From: Podospora comata
Lineage: Eukaryota > Ascomycota > Sordariomycetes > Sordariales > Podosporaceae
Length of the DNA stretch: 64,000 nt
Reading direction: 5' to 3'
Assembly: GCA_017354895.1 (NCBI GenBank)
Contig: CP071498.1
Coordinates: 186,001-250,000, forward strand
Of this stretch, positions 22,829 to 34,097 are shown piece after piece. The translations under genes were made by a program, and so were the position numbers. The stretch's first letter is position 1. Every line of letters starts with the position of its first letter. The notes under the pieces were generated by a model. It had not been told where the DNA came from. It made no database searches and worked only from the letters and a program-made list of their open reading frames with translations.

Positions 22829-23820
22829 TCAGCGAATCTCGGGCTCCCGCATAAAGTCGGGGAAGTTTGAGAAGCTCCCATCCCCAGAAGGCGGATGTTG
22901 GTCAAAAGAATCAAGAAGCTCCTGGAGAGTCTTTTCCTCGTCCACGGTCAAGCTTTGCAGTGTGGCTCGGTTGGAAGGGCGTGAGGCAAGATTGATGGTG
23001 GGTTCCCGGGGCAGATCTTCTAGCGCCGCTCCCCCCACCAAGTTCTCATCCAGGCCGTAAATCTTGATGCCACGGATGTGGGTGTCTTTGCCATTTTGGT
23101 GGTTTTCTTTGACGTGCATCTGCACCACCCAGCAACACAACGAGTGTCCATCATAGCCGCCGCCAGCATCGCTGATGGGAACGTCTTGCCAACCCACGGG
23201 GTTCACCAGAGGCATCTCGGCAAACTGAATCAGATCATGAGGGCTTGTCCCGGCATAGAAGACAATGTTGGTAGGCGTATAAGACTCGTCTTGGCTATAA
23301 TCCACGTAGAACCGGATGGCACGGATCTCAACACGGCGCACAAAATGCATGGTGAGAAGGTGAGGCTGTTGGCCGTCCGATCTACAAGACCAGTCAGCAA
23401 CCGCCGGCGACACAGAGTCTTCAATGAAGGGCGTTTCACTTACTGCCAGTACTTGTCTGTATCGTCGCTCAAGAGCTCGGTAACTCCATTTCCGGGCTTG
23501 TGGCTGCTGACTCCAAAATGCGCAAGGTTGTTGATCTCCTTCAATCCGAGAGCAGTGGGGTCAAATGGGGGTTCCTGAGGCTGGTCGGAACCGTCCTGCT
23601 CCTGCCCGTCGTCAAAGTCGTCTTCATCCATGTATTCCTCGCTGTAGTAGGTGTCGTCATCGCGAGGCTCTCTATAGCCATAGGCGTCGGGGTCGTCGTC
23701 CTCCGGCGCCGGCTCATCTTGGTCCAAATCTCCCTCTGGCCCATCCTCTAGCTCCTCTTCAAACTGGCCCCGAGCCTCTTGAACTGCCACCTCGTGGTCC
23801 TGAGTTCGGTAGTGCTCCAT
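22829..23820 (-). CDS. APC10: Anaphase-promoting complex subunit 10 (DOC1/APC10)
   Basis: On the minus strand the exons are 23820-23444 and 23381-22829 (309 residues as called). The intron is GTAAGT...TTGCTGAC...TTGTAG. After an acidic N-terminus (QFEEELEDGPEGDLDQDE and DDDTYYSEEYMDEDDFDD) the DOC domain starts at about residue 100: GLKEINNLAHFGVSSHKPGNGVTELLSDDTDKYWQSDGQQPH, then RRVEIRAIRFYVDYSQDESYTP and HIRGIKIYGL. APC10 helps the APC/C recognise D-box substrates and makes ubiquitination processive in mitosis. The start is uncertain: the frame is open upstream of ATG 23820 for more than 40 codons (including PQFLSPVTPSRQEPLAEAEEVG), and an extra 5' exon at 23898-24158 may belong to the same gene. 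It is divergent from MRE11. Confidence 0.9.
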
Positions 23821-23897
23821 ACCGACTTCCTCAGCTTCCGCAAGTGGCTCCTGGCGAGACGGGGTGACAGGAGACAGAAATTGGGGCTGTTGGCGAG

Positions 23898-24158
23898 TTA
23901 ACCTGGGGCCTGGGAAACTTCGGCCGAGGCTGCGGGTGAGCTGCCCTGATGGTTAGTCAATACCACCACCTCATTCATGTCGTAAATTCCACGTTGCACT
24001 CCGGTCAAAACAGCAAGCTTGTTCTCTTGCTCTAGGACGATGGGGCGGCGCTTGATGGGACCGTGACGAGAGAGACAGAGGTCGTGGTTTGAGTCCAGCT
24101 CTCCCAGCACACGTCGCTTCTGCTGAACTACAACCCGACGAAATCGATTTTGAATCAT
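23898..24158 (-). CDS. Short frame upstream of APC10: possible 5' exon or separate small protein
   Basis: An 86-codon frame with a good ATG context (GTCGCCATGA) reads QNRFRRVVVQQKRRVLGELD, then RHGPIKRRPIVLEQENKLAVL and GVQRGIYDMNE. It looks protein-like, basic and conserved in style, but I do not recognise it. It may be the first exon of APC10. One splice that keeps phase uses GTTAAC at 23900 as donor and GCGGAAG near 23835 as acceptor, giving SQAPAEEVGMEHYR across the join. Neither site is a strong consensus. Alternatively it is an upstream ORF or an independent small gene. Confidence 0.4.
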   Translation of the reverse strand: MIQNRFRRVVVQQKRRVLGELDSNHDLCLSRHGPIKRRPIVLEQENKLAVLTGVQRGIYDMNEVVVLTNHQGSSPAASAEVSQAPG

Positions 24159-25133
24159 GGCGACGGCCTGATGGGGGTTGTATGGCTCTCGTCACCAGGA
24201 AGCTGGAGGGAAAGGAGGTTTGAGGAGGCGTGGATTGGATGAAAGACGGTGGGTGATGAACGGGAGAAATAAAAAGATGGCAGAAGAGAAGAGACCCTTC
24301 GCTGCGGATTTGGGCACCAAGAAAAACAGCAGTGGAGGATGAAAAGAAGAAAAGAAGGGAAGGAGGGGCAAGAAGCGAGGGGCGAGGGGCGAGGGGACGC
24401 AGTGAGCAAAAGATCCAGGAAAGGAAGTGGGAAGGTGATGGCGAGGGGTATGTTGGAGGAGAGCAGTGGATGAAAGCTGCGAGCGCCGAGACGGGGGCAA
24501 ATTCTGAGTATAAAAAATGAGGGTAATCGTTGGGAAAGTCGGCGGTTGAGGGGCTTTTTCATAGGATGAGTTGACTTACACTGGGAAATAGGGGGGCCCT
24601 TTGATGTTATTCCGATGCCAAGACAGTTCTCGCGGCTCTACCAACGACGGGAACAGCTGTCAGAGAAGGTTGTTCGACCACGCGCTGAAATAGACGGGTA
24701 TGACGGGTGTTAGAGTTCCGAGTTGGCGCATCTGCCATCATCCCTTTGAGAAAATCGGCTTCAACCAAGAGCATACTATCATGGCTTGGAGAGGGTTGGT
24801 CTGCATCCCTGTCGACAATACAAACACACAGTTTGGAAAGATGGAGAGGTGCGTTGTACCTTTCAAGCCCCACCTCATCAATAGTGGGGCAGCAGAGCTC
24901 GTGACTGCGCGTGCGGTGGTCGTGTTTCCCGCTTTCCTTTACGCGACTCTTTAACCTCAAGCTCCATTGGACTTTGACACTGAACCCCAAAATCTTTACC
25001 ACGTTGACAACGACAGCAACGATAATAACAGGACCGCACTACTTTTCCAGTATTCTCTCCAATTCTCCCCGGTGTTTTCTATCCTGCAATTTCTAAAGCC
25101 CCCTTGTCTGGCTGGCAGTGCCTGTTTCTCGAA
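24159..25133. promoter_or_regulatory. Divergent promoter region between APC10 and MRE11
   Basis: The minus-strand leader side (24240-24560) is strongly biased, purine-rich on the plus strand, with GAGGGGC repeats near 24375-24400. Such leaders are common before fungal genes. The two mitosis/repair genes face away from each other here. Frames in the region are low-complexity and are not called. Confidence 0.5.
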
Positions 25134-27465
25134 ATGCCACAAGCTCCAGGTGGGTCACCATGGTCTCTTTCTGTTCCTGTCCCAAGGCCCAGTCGGTGCT
25201 AATAGTAGTCCACTGCACCTCCAACAGAAGAGGACACTATCCGCATACTGGTGTCGACCGACAATCATGTGGGCTATGCAGAGCGGGATCCAATCCGGAA
25301 AGATGATAGCTGGCGGACCTTCGATGAGATCATGCAGATAGCGAAAGCCCAGGACGTTGACATGGTTCTTCTTGGCGGCGACCTCTTCCATGACAATAAG
25401 CCATCTCGAAAATCCATGTATCAAGTCATACAATCTCTGCGGAAAAACTGTCTGGGCATGAAGCCCTGTGAGCTGGAGTTTCTGAGTGATCCGCAAGAGG
25501 TTTTCGGTGCATCAACCGACTGCGTCAACTACCAGGACCCCGACATCAACATCTCCATTCCAGTCTTCTCTATCCATGGAAATCATGACGACCCCAGTGG
25601 CGATGGTCACTACTGTTCGCTCGATCTTTTACAGGCTGCCGGGCTCGTCAACTACTTTGGCCGTGTGCCTGAGGCGGACAACATCCACGTCAAGCCGGTT
25701 CTCCTGCGAAAGGGAGAGACTAAACTGGCCCTCTATGGGCTAAGCAATGTTCGTGATGAGCGGATGCACAGGACATTCCGAGACAACAAGGTTCACTTTT
25801 ATCGGCCAGGCCAGCAGAGGAACGACTTCTTCAACCTACTGACCCTTCATCAAAACCACTACGCCCACACACCAACCAGCTACGTATCAGAGAACATGCT
25901 GCCCGAGTTTATGGACCTTGTCATCTGGGGCCACGAACACGAATGCTTGGTGGATCCCATAAAGAACGATATCACCAATTTCCATGTCATCCAACCCGGT
26001 TCCTCCATAGCCACCTCTCTTGTGGAGGGCGAGGCGGTAACAAAGCAGGTTGCAATTCTCAACATAACCGGCAGGCGTTTCACGGTAGACAAAATTCCCC
26101 TGAAAACGGTCCGGCCATTCGTCACCAGGGAGGTTGTGCTGGCGGAAGACAAACGATTCAAGGGGCTCGAGAAGAAACAGGACAACCGCCAAGAAGTCAC
26201 CAAACGCCTGATGACAATTGTTGAAGAGATGATTGAGCAAGCTAATTCCCTGTGGGAGTCCACCCACGGCGGTGATGCTGCCGAGGATGAGGAGACGCCT
26301 CTTCCCCTGATACGACTCAAAGTGGAATATACCGCTCCGGAAGGCTCCAAGTTTGACGTGGAAAACCCCCAGCGCTTCTCCAACAGGTTTGCCAGCAGGG
26401 TGGCCAATCAGAACGACGTCGTGTACTTTTACCGAAAGAAGACAGCAGTCACAAGTGAGTGGAGGACACAAGAAGAGCGGCCGTGCAAGAAGCTAACCAA
26501 GCGCAGGGAAAATTCCCAACGACTCAAAGGAGCTGCGAGAAGGCGTTGCAGAAGCCCTGGAATCGGTCGATACCATCAAGGTCGACACTCTTGTGCAGGA
26601 ATACTTTGCCCAGCAGTCTTTGAAGATTCTGCCACAAGCTCCTTTTGGAGATGCTGTCAACCAGTTCGTCAACAAAGATGACAAGCATGCTGTGGAGATG
26701 TTTCTGCTCGAGTCACTCTCCACGCAGGTCAAGGGGCTGCTGCAGCTCGATGACGAAAAGGTGACGGACGACTTGGAGGCACAAATCGAGGAATACAGGA
26801 AAGTCATGGAGAAAGATTTTGTCATCGGCCAGCACAAGCAAGCACAACGCAAGAGGAGGTTCAAGCCCAAGCCCAATGGCTGGGATTCCGATGTGGATGG
26901 CCACTGGCATGCCCAGCCGGAAGCGCTTGAAGAGCTGGTGGCATCTCCACCACAGGCAACTTCCAAGAGCCGAGGCGGTGCTCGCCCAATCTCTGGCGTT
27001 GTCTTCAGTGATGAGAACGAGGACATGTTGGAGGAGGAACCGGTCGCGGCGGAGCCAAAGCGAGCAGCGAGAGGAGCCCGAAAGACTGCTGCCACACCAG
27101 CCAAGAAAGCGGCAGTGGCCAAGAAGGTGGCAGTGGCCAAGAAGGCGGCAGCGCCTGCGAAGAAAGCCACGACGAGGACTGCCAAAGCAGCTGCACGAGG
27201 TCGAAAAAGGGGCAACCCCTTCGAGGACAGCGACGAAGAAGAAGAAGACGTGATCATGGAGGACGATGATTTTGAGCCACCTCCACCCTCGACACGTGCT
27301 ACACGGGGCGCTGCCAAAAGCACTCGGCAAACCACACTCAACTTTGCCTCGCAGTCCCAAAAACAGGCCAGGGCGACGCAAAAGGCGATCGAGATCAGTG
27401 ACGATGAGATTTCAGAGGATGATGATGCCTTTGAGACCATGCCCAAGAGGGGCAAGCTTCGCTGA
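25134..27465 (+). CDS. MRE11: MRE11, nuclease of the MRN/MRX double-strand-break repair complex
   Basis: Exons are 25134-25149 (16 nt), 25228-26454 and 26507-27465 (733 residues). The metallophosphoesterase motifs are complete: DNHVGY (D17, H19), GGDLFHDN (D57, N62), GNHDDP (N124, H125), LHQNH (H213) and WGHEHE (H241, H243). The capping domain follows, and the conserved block after the second intron includes QQSLKILPQAPFGDAVNQFV. The C-terminus is an alanine/lysine-rich basic segment (KKAAVAKKVAVAKKAA style, about 570-625), then an acidic patch and RQTTLNFASQSQ. Mre11 is the Mn-dependent exo/endonuclease that works with Rad50 and Nbs1/Xrs2; Neurospora calls it mus-23. The tiny first exon encodes only MPQAP plus one base, which matches the start of other sordariomycete proteins as I recall them. 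The second intron is just 52 nt. Confidence 0.96.
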
Positions 27466-27971
27466 TGGCTGGTGCAATTAGGGCAGGATGTGCCGAATTT
27501 TGTATGAATAAATGACCAAGTGTAAAGAAAAGACAGAAAAAGGGCAAATGCATTAAATAGTCTGGGCAGCTATCTGAGTAGCCAACATGATCCATATCAT
27601 CTCTCCTGTCTCCTAGCGTATGTAGTGTGCTGCTGGAGGGGAGCAAAGAGGCTAGCACGGTGCGGGTGCACTGTGAGAGGTTGCCGCTGAACACTGTACT
27701 TTGCAACCACGCACCTTCTCAAGTCCCAAGCTCTCTCTCTCTCTCTCCCCCCATCCCAACGACGATCGGGCTGTCCGGCATTTTCTTTCTTCCCATACGT
27801 AACGTACGGTACAATCGACATACACGGTACCCAAATCACTCCATCGCGCCTTTGCCCGGCGCGCGCGCTTTCACTGCGGGCTTCGAATCGGGAGATCCAT
27901 TTAGACTTTCGACAATTCATTGCTGTCGCGGCGTCTGAACAACCCGCAATCATAACCTAGAGCAATTGAAG
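27466..27971. other. Intergenic region between MRE11 and TAF10
   Basis: MRE11 3' UTR and TAF10 promoter. It contains a CT microsatellite at about 27731-27750 and a CG-rich box (GGCGCGCGCG) near 27858. No gene is seen. Confidence 0.5.
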
Positions 27972-28673
27972 ATGGCGACCGGCACTCAACCAACCGAGAA
28001 TCCCGACCAGAGTGCGTCCGCATCCACACAGCCCAACGGCACGCAACCACCACCTACGAATGCGACAGCGACTGGCGAGGCTGCCGTGGGAGCCGTGGAA
28101 GGAGGGCCCGTCGTCCCGCCCCTCCTCGAGGCGAAGACTCCATTGAGGAAAGATGCTTCGCTCAAGGAATTCTTGAACAAAATGGACGACTACGCTCCCA
28201 TTGTACGTATACCACTCCCTTCGGAGTCCAATTCATTCCCTGTGTCTGACCTTGCTTCACCACAGATCCCCGATGCAGTGACCAACTACTACATGACCCG
28301 AGCCGGCCTCCCGCCTCCACCGCAGACCGACCAAAGGCTCGCCCGCCTCTTAGCGCTTGCCACGCAGAAATTCATCGCCGACATTGCTGCCGATGCTTAT
28401 CAATACAGCCGCATTCGCGCAAGCAACACCAGTGCCAACAACCCCATGGGCAACCTGGGCGCCGCGGCTGGTTTCCCCATCCCAGGACAGCCGGCAAATC
28501 AGCCTGGGGCCAAGGATCAGGGTAGGGGCGGGCCTTTGGGCATCCAGAGGCCAGGCTACGGTGGTGGTGGACAGGGTAGTCAGCAGAACAGGACGGTGCT
28601 CACCATGGAGGACTTGGGCATGGCCGTTGGCGAGTTCGGGGTGAATGTCAAGAGAAGCGAGTTTTACCGCTAG
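27972..28673 (+). CDS. TAF10: TAF10, shared subunit of TFIID and SAGA
   Basis: Exons are 27972-28202 and 28266-28673 (212 residues). The N-terminal 60 residues are low-complexity (T/Q/A/P). The TAF10 histone-fold region runs from [14 protein letters not shown] through [42 protein letters not shown], and ends with [27 protein letters not shown], all typical of the family. A glycine-rich insert (about 160-185) separates the last two helices, as in other fungi. TAF10 pairs with TAF3/TAF8 in TFIID and with SPT7 in SAGA. The single intron is 63 nt, in phase and without a stop, so an unspliced message would encode a 21-residue insertion in the middle of the histone fold. Confidence 0.95.
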   Translation: MATGTQPTENPDQSASASTQPNGTQPPPTNATATGEAAVGAVEGGPVVPPLLEAKTPLRKDASLKEFLNKMDDYAPIVRIPLPSESNSFPVSDLASPQIPDAVTNYYMTRAGLPPPPQTDQRLARLLALATQKFIADIAADAYQYSRIRASNTSANNPMGNLGAAAGFPIPGQPANQPGAKDQGRGGPLGIQRPGYGGGGQGSQQNRTVLTMEDLGMAVGEFGVNVKRSEFYR

Positions 28674-29105
28674 ACTCTGGGGTGTGTAGTCATGAAATGG
28701 GCAAGCGGCACATCGGTTGGCATGGGCATACGGAGTAATTTTTACCGAGTCAATAAGCAGGTCACACAACATAGGCGTTTGGGAACAAGAATGGAGGGCC
28801 AGGCGTTTTTTTTCGGTAGGGAGTCCTGTATCTACCATGGGAAAGGACCACAGGATCGGCCATCTTGTTTCTTGGTAGTTGATTGCTTACAAGCGAAAGG
28901 TTTATTATTTGGTTCTGCGGTTCTCTTGACCCTTCTTCTTCCTCATATACTTGGCCAGGCCGAAGTTAATCCTTGGTGATGATGCCAGCGGGACGTTGGC
29001 TCGCCAGTTCTTCTGCTTGGCCCGCGACATAAACGGTGCCGCTCCATGCTATTGATGCAGCAGTTGTACAGGGTATCATCACGCCCCAAACGGGAGCACA
29101 GTCTT
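28674..29105. terminator. Convergent 3' region of TAF10 and RSM19
   Basis: The two genes point at each other across about 430 bp. No coding sequence is recognised; the interval should carry both polyadenylation sites, which I cannot place exactly. Confidence 0.45.
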
Positions 29106-29606
29106 CTATTTCTTCTTGCCCCAGATGAATGGTTTTCGGGTCCTATGGTCCAATACATAGTCAGCTCCCGCATTCCCGTGCCCATCCTTTCTTGACGGAA
29201 TGTTGTGTACGTTGAAAACTCGCCGAGCTTATGTCCCACCATCTCCTCGGTAATGGTCACGTCATGGTAGACCTTGCCGTTGTGCACCTGGAACTTGAGC
29301 CCCACGAAGTTGGGGAGAATGGTAGCCGACCGGGCCTGGGTCCGGATCGGGGCAATCTTTTGTCCTGGCTCGGGCCGTACAATAGGGAGTCTTGAGCTTG
29401 TCAGTTGTTGGTCGGGAGAAGCAGCCCTCTCGTGAGCGACTAGGCCGGGGGAGGAGGGCCGCGGGAGGACGGGGGCTCGATGGCCTTACGGGACAATGTG
29501 CGGGCCTGGACCAGTCAGTAAGCCAAGTCAGTCCATCGTCAAGAACAAAGTGCTGCAACTGACCTTTCCAGACCGAGCGCTTGAGCATGCACCTCGTGGG
29601 CTGCAT
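29106..29606 (-). CDS. RSM19: Mitochondrial small-subunit ribosomal protein uS19m (Rsm19)
   Basis: On the minus strand the exons are 29606-29564, 29505-29490 (16 nt), 29390-29211 and 29142-29106 (91 residues). The spliced protein reads [15 protein letters not shown], then [60 protein letters not shown] and [16 protein letters not shown]. This is bacterial-type S19 with the invariant HNG and [12 protein letters not shown] motifs, so a mitoribosome protein of the head of the small subunit. Introns are 58, 99 and 68 nt. The second exon is a 16-nt microexon (GPHIVP) bounded by a clear acceptor and GTAAGG donor. The coding exons occupy only about half of the gene. Confidence 0.93.
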
Positions 29607-30931
29607 GTTGGGCAGGCAGTGGGAGTGTGTGGTGGGACAACAAGAAGCAAGCAGTCCTGCGTGTTGGCTGTTTGGCTGTCCACCAAGGTGCTCGCCGTTG
29701 ACAGAAATCCTGGCCGCGAAAAGTTAAGGTGGGGCCTCAGTCTATCAGGTCACGTGCCCTCCCAGAGCACAACCACCTTTCGTCTCCTCTGCTCACGCTG
29801 ACGTTCCTCGTCCCTGGCCATTCGATGCGATGGAATAATTAGCGCAGCCGGTGCACTGACAGCATGGTTCCTCTCCTCATCCCCACAAACTACGATCCAT
29901 CATCTGTGCACTCTCTGGTGAGCGTCGGCAACAGTCACCACACCATCATAAAGGTACCCACAGACCTTGGGTAGGTAGGTAGTACTATCGTACTCATCCG
30001 TCCTTGGCAAATCAGGCTCATCTGTGGCTGCTATAATAAGGCTCTTTCGGCCACGTGATATTTTCACATCCAGCTATCAGTCAACTCAGCTCTCGAGTTT
30101 GCTGATCTCCCGAGAAGGAGTCGAGGTCTCCATTGCATGAACCAGCCAGGAAGACTCGGCCAAGAAACCAATGGTACGACGTGGATATACGCCCAAGTTG
30201 CAGCAATATGTGGTACACAGTACGGCTGTCTGTCGTCATCAGTCATCATGGTTCCCACCTCTTCGCTCTGGCTTCTGACAACTCAAGGGCATCTCGCCAA
30301 CTGAGGTGATAAACTCCATGTCACCTATCCCAGGAGGTAGCGAGCCCCTCACCTCCCAAGCAGAGCTGCAGTAGGGAACTCCTGGTCAAACATCTCAACC
30401 GTAACTGAGACGAAGCACGCCAGTCATCCGCTCCATGTCCGTGACCAAACTATCATGTCCACCGGCAGGGTTTCCGCGGGGAAGTTGAGGGACTGTTTCG
30501 ACATGTCTCTTGGAGGCTCACCTCCGTACGCGACAACAAAGCAGGTCACTGGGCTTGCAGTACCCGCATGTCGTCCATGCCCGGGCTCGATAACCCCAGT
30601 TGGTCCCATATTGATAACATCTCCTGCTGAACAGTCTTCGAGAGTCCGCTGGCGATTTCCTTTGACAACAGTTCCCAGCTCGGCTCCTCCTAATTCCAAC
30701 CCCGACCTTATCACCTTCGGCGCAGCAGGGCTGCTATGGGCCTGTGGTCCGACTCAGCGGGTTGTCCTTCAATGAGTACAGTTGATCGTTACTTGAACGA
30801 TATCTTTGGTCTTGTGCTCCCCTCGCCCGACTGCCAGCGCCGAGGCGATCATTGCGCATCTCTGTGCCAACAGAGCATGGGGCACCACAACGAGCAATCA
30901 TCTACGGCTTTCTGTGTTCCCATGTCACAAG
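29607..30931. other. Intergenic region, 1.3 kb
   Basis: Divergent promoter region of RSM19 (-) and the Zn2Cys6 gene (+). Frames at 30424-30775 occur on both strands and have no domain. A GGTAGGTAGGTAG run lies near 29970. No RNA gene is recognised. Confidence 0.45.
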
Positions 30932-33814
30932 ATGCCTAGGCAACATCTCACCCCAAACGCTTGTTTGGTATGCCGCAAAAAGAGAACCAAAGTAACAGAA
31001 CATCTCCTTCCCCATTTTCGAGGTCTCAGTCATACCTCTCTCTGCCGACAATATCACTGACAAACTTCCATCAGTGTGATGGGCAGATACCATGTCGCCG
31101 ATGCAGGTCAAGGGGCGAGGAGTGCTCCTACGAGGATAAGAAATGGAGGACCAAAGACCACCTGCGATCCGAAATCGAAAGGCTGAGGGCAGAGCAGCGG
31201 CAAGGCGAGGCAGTTATCCAAGCACTTGTTGACAACAAGCCGGACCAATGGGAAGTAGTTCAGGACCGCATGCGCGCCGATGAATCCCCCGATGCCATTG
31301 CAGAATGGATTCGCTCACTGAGAGGTTTGCCGGATTCTTCACAGACTCACCGGGGTCTATTTGGGAGTACGCCTGCCAGTGGGCTAAACAACTTTATACC
31401 CACACCCTTCCAGTCACAATTCAACCCAACGATGCCCGGAATAGGGGGTGTGCCTACCAGCGGCTTCCTAGAACCAGGATCGGATGTCCTTGATGCATTC
31501 ACTACGAATAATGGCCCAGGCAACGTCGGAAACGGCGGTACCAACATATGTCACGTCACCAGGGCCATGGAGGGAGCTTCTCGTCCAAGTTTTTCCGCTG
31601 ACTTGGTCGCTCCTGGAGATCGCATATCATTGCAAAAACACGGCACCTTTGTTTGCCCGTCCCTGTCGCCCACAGACAACTCCTCCCATACCATGAACCA
31701 CCCACTGGACATGGCTGGACCCGCGGCTTGTCGTCTTGTTCCGAATCTAACCCCCTATGGGCCTCCTGTTCGGACCTGGACTACTGTTACATCCGACAAG
31801 CATCTTGTCCAGCGACTCCTTTCGAGATTCTTCTCGGGACTCTTTCCGTGCTTGTCATTGATATCTTACGCGCACTTCATTCATGATTTTGAAGAGGGCA
31901 CTGCGCGGTACTGCTCAGAAGCGCTTGTGAACGCCATCCTCGGCACAGCATGTAGGCTCTTCAACGCAACATCTCAGCTCATTTCGAGGATCAGCTTCGG
32001 CGACGCCTTTGTGGGTGAGGCAAAGAGGCTGCTAGCGGCTGAGGATAGCCACGTGAATCTCCCAAGCATACAGGCTCTCGCCATCCTTGCTCTGGGGGAT
32101 ATGAGCCAAGGGAACGATGAAGAGGCCGAAACCCTCCTCCGGGAGTCGGTAAGGGCGTCAGTTCATCTTGTCTTGGAAGCTCGTGATCTGGACGGGAAGG
32201 AAAACGAGGATTTCAGAGTAGTGCGAGCACTGGCATATTGTGGTGTATTTTCCCTCATGAGGTCTGTTACCCTTTGGGTCGGCTGTCACTTGGATCCCCT
32301 CTAACCTGAAGAAACTTAATATGCCAGGTTCCTTCGCCTCTTGACGGGAGATCTCGAGCCAAAAGTTGGGCCGTTGTTCATCCGACTTCAGCCTAACCCC
32401 GCGAGTCTTGACGAGGATACGCCCCAAACACGAGTGGAGCGAGGTTTGTTGTGCCCAATCCATTCTCCGCGGCTTCCAGTTTTTGCTGGCTAATGTGTTG
32501 CTGCTGCAGGCATCGCGCTCCAGACGCAGTTCTTTGCCGAGTTGCGGTTTTGTCCGCCATCATCGAGGTTTATCTTTGAGGTCATGGAAACAGCACACAC
32601 CTTTCTGTCTTATAATTACTCTCGAGCCATGACCGCCAGTGATCTCGAGAGTGCATACGACAGATGTGTGTGCTCATATCGCCAGTTTCTAGAATCGTTA
32701 GCGCCAGCCTCCAGTCCCTCACAGGACACACTGCTCGCACAGTATGCCCTTACTCTCCACCCCCGGGCTTTCGTTGCCGTCGTCGGCTTGTAGTATATAC
32801 TAATCTCTGCTGGTCATGGCTTCTAGGATTTGGTACCATTTCTGCATGCTCAATTTGATGCGGCCCTTTGTCTCGAACTCGAATAACCTCGTGGATGGCA
32901 CTACCCCGAAACTGTCTGGTGGTGCCAGGCCCAGTGTCATATGTCACCGAGCTTCAGAAGCCATCATTTCGCTCACTGGCACTTACCAAGCCCGGAACTT
33001 CATTGCATATCTGCCACCCTTGTTACCGTATATGGTCTTCACTGCCGTCCTGTTTGAACTCACGTTGACGGCCAGCCCGGTTTTGTGTCAGCAAGGCCTC
33101 ACCGATTCTCCGTCAAGTTTGTCTCCGCTTACTGGATATCAGTCACCCATACAGGCCGCCTCCAAGCCAGGGACCCGTTGGTCTCAACTGCCTCAGGCAT
33201 CAGCTCCGCGTCCAGGATTTTGTTCGTCCGACTCTGAGCCTGTATCCCCAGCGTCTACCAGACAGGCCAACCAAACTACCCACCGCCGGGCGTCCGGTGT
33301 CTCGACTATCTCCACCGGATTTTCAAGTAGCGAGCAGAGCAGGCGGCCGAGTGGCTGTAGTTTTCTTTCCGGCACGCCACGTGACCAGGATGAGATATCG
33401 ACATCGGATACAGAGTCAGATCTATTCCCCGTGTTTTCGTCGCAACCTTCGGATCTTGTTACCGTCGGCTCACTGCAGTTAGCATCCATGAGCGCCCGCC
33501 ATCTTGGTGCCGCTGAGGCTTCTCGCCTACTCCGGGGGTTGGGGAACATTCGAGACGTCGCCGAAGTCAGGCTCAACCTAGCTGCACTCACCGCTTCACT
33601 GCCATTTCCAGCTGTTGAATTCGGAACTTCTATCCTACTTACCGGCCTTGGACTTCAGAAGGTGCCGGTTGCCAGCGTGGTCCCGGGCGCTTCGACATTT
33701 TGTGGAGGGTTGAGTCCTATGTCGGTCCCAAAAGTCGAGTCTACTAAATCACCCACCGGTGACCTGTCTTCAGCCCAACTACCTACATCTCTGCAACAGG
33801 CACCTGGGCCATGA
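30932..33814 (+). CDS. NirA/NIT-4-like Zn2Cys6 transcription factor
   Basis: Exons are 30932-30991, 31075-32261, 32328-32443, 32510-32741 and 32827-33814 (860 residues). The binuclear zinc cluster is split by the first intron and is complete: cysteines at residues 11, 14, 21, 27, 30 and 37 (C-X2-C-X6-C-X5-C-X2-C-X6-C), followed by a linker and coiled coil ([16 protein letters not shown]). The fungal-specific transcription-factor domain begins near 275 ([30 protein letters not shown]) and includes the later blocks [12 protein letters not shown] and [14 protein letters not shown]. The C-terminal 250 residues are S/P/T-rich and probably disordered. The arrangement resembles nitrogen-assimilation regulators of the nirA type, but this large class has many members, so the target genes are unknown. 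Nothing nearby points to a regulated cluster. Confidence 0.85.
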
Positions 33815-34097
33815 TCTGGGGATGTGCCATGCACAGTGGTGACCGGTAACAAGTATGGATAGCGTCAACATAGCATGTACAGGGCTGGCCCCTATTTTCA
33901 ATCAAGTCTTTCATTTTGGCGGAGTCTTTCCGTTGTTTCCCCTGCTTGCTACATGTTCCTATATTTGACCAGCATGTCACCACCATGTTACCAGAATCTC
34001 TATAATAGATATCAAGAGCTGCGCTGATCATGCGTGTCCTTTTTCCCGCCGCTCGCGGTGATTGCTGGAAATGAATAAATTTGCTGATGTGTGTGTA

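Noticed and set aside
26493-27455. 320-codon frame antisense to MRE11
   Set aside because: Serine/leucine-rich shadow of the lysine/alanine/glutamate-rich MRE11 C-terminus.
30424-30775. Frames on both strands upstream of the Zn2Cys6 gene
   Set aside because: No domain, overlapping frames on opposite strands, and a typical promoter location.
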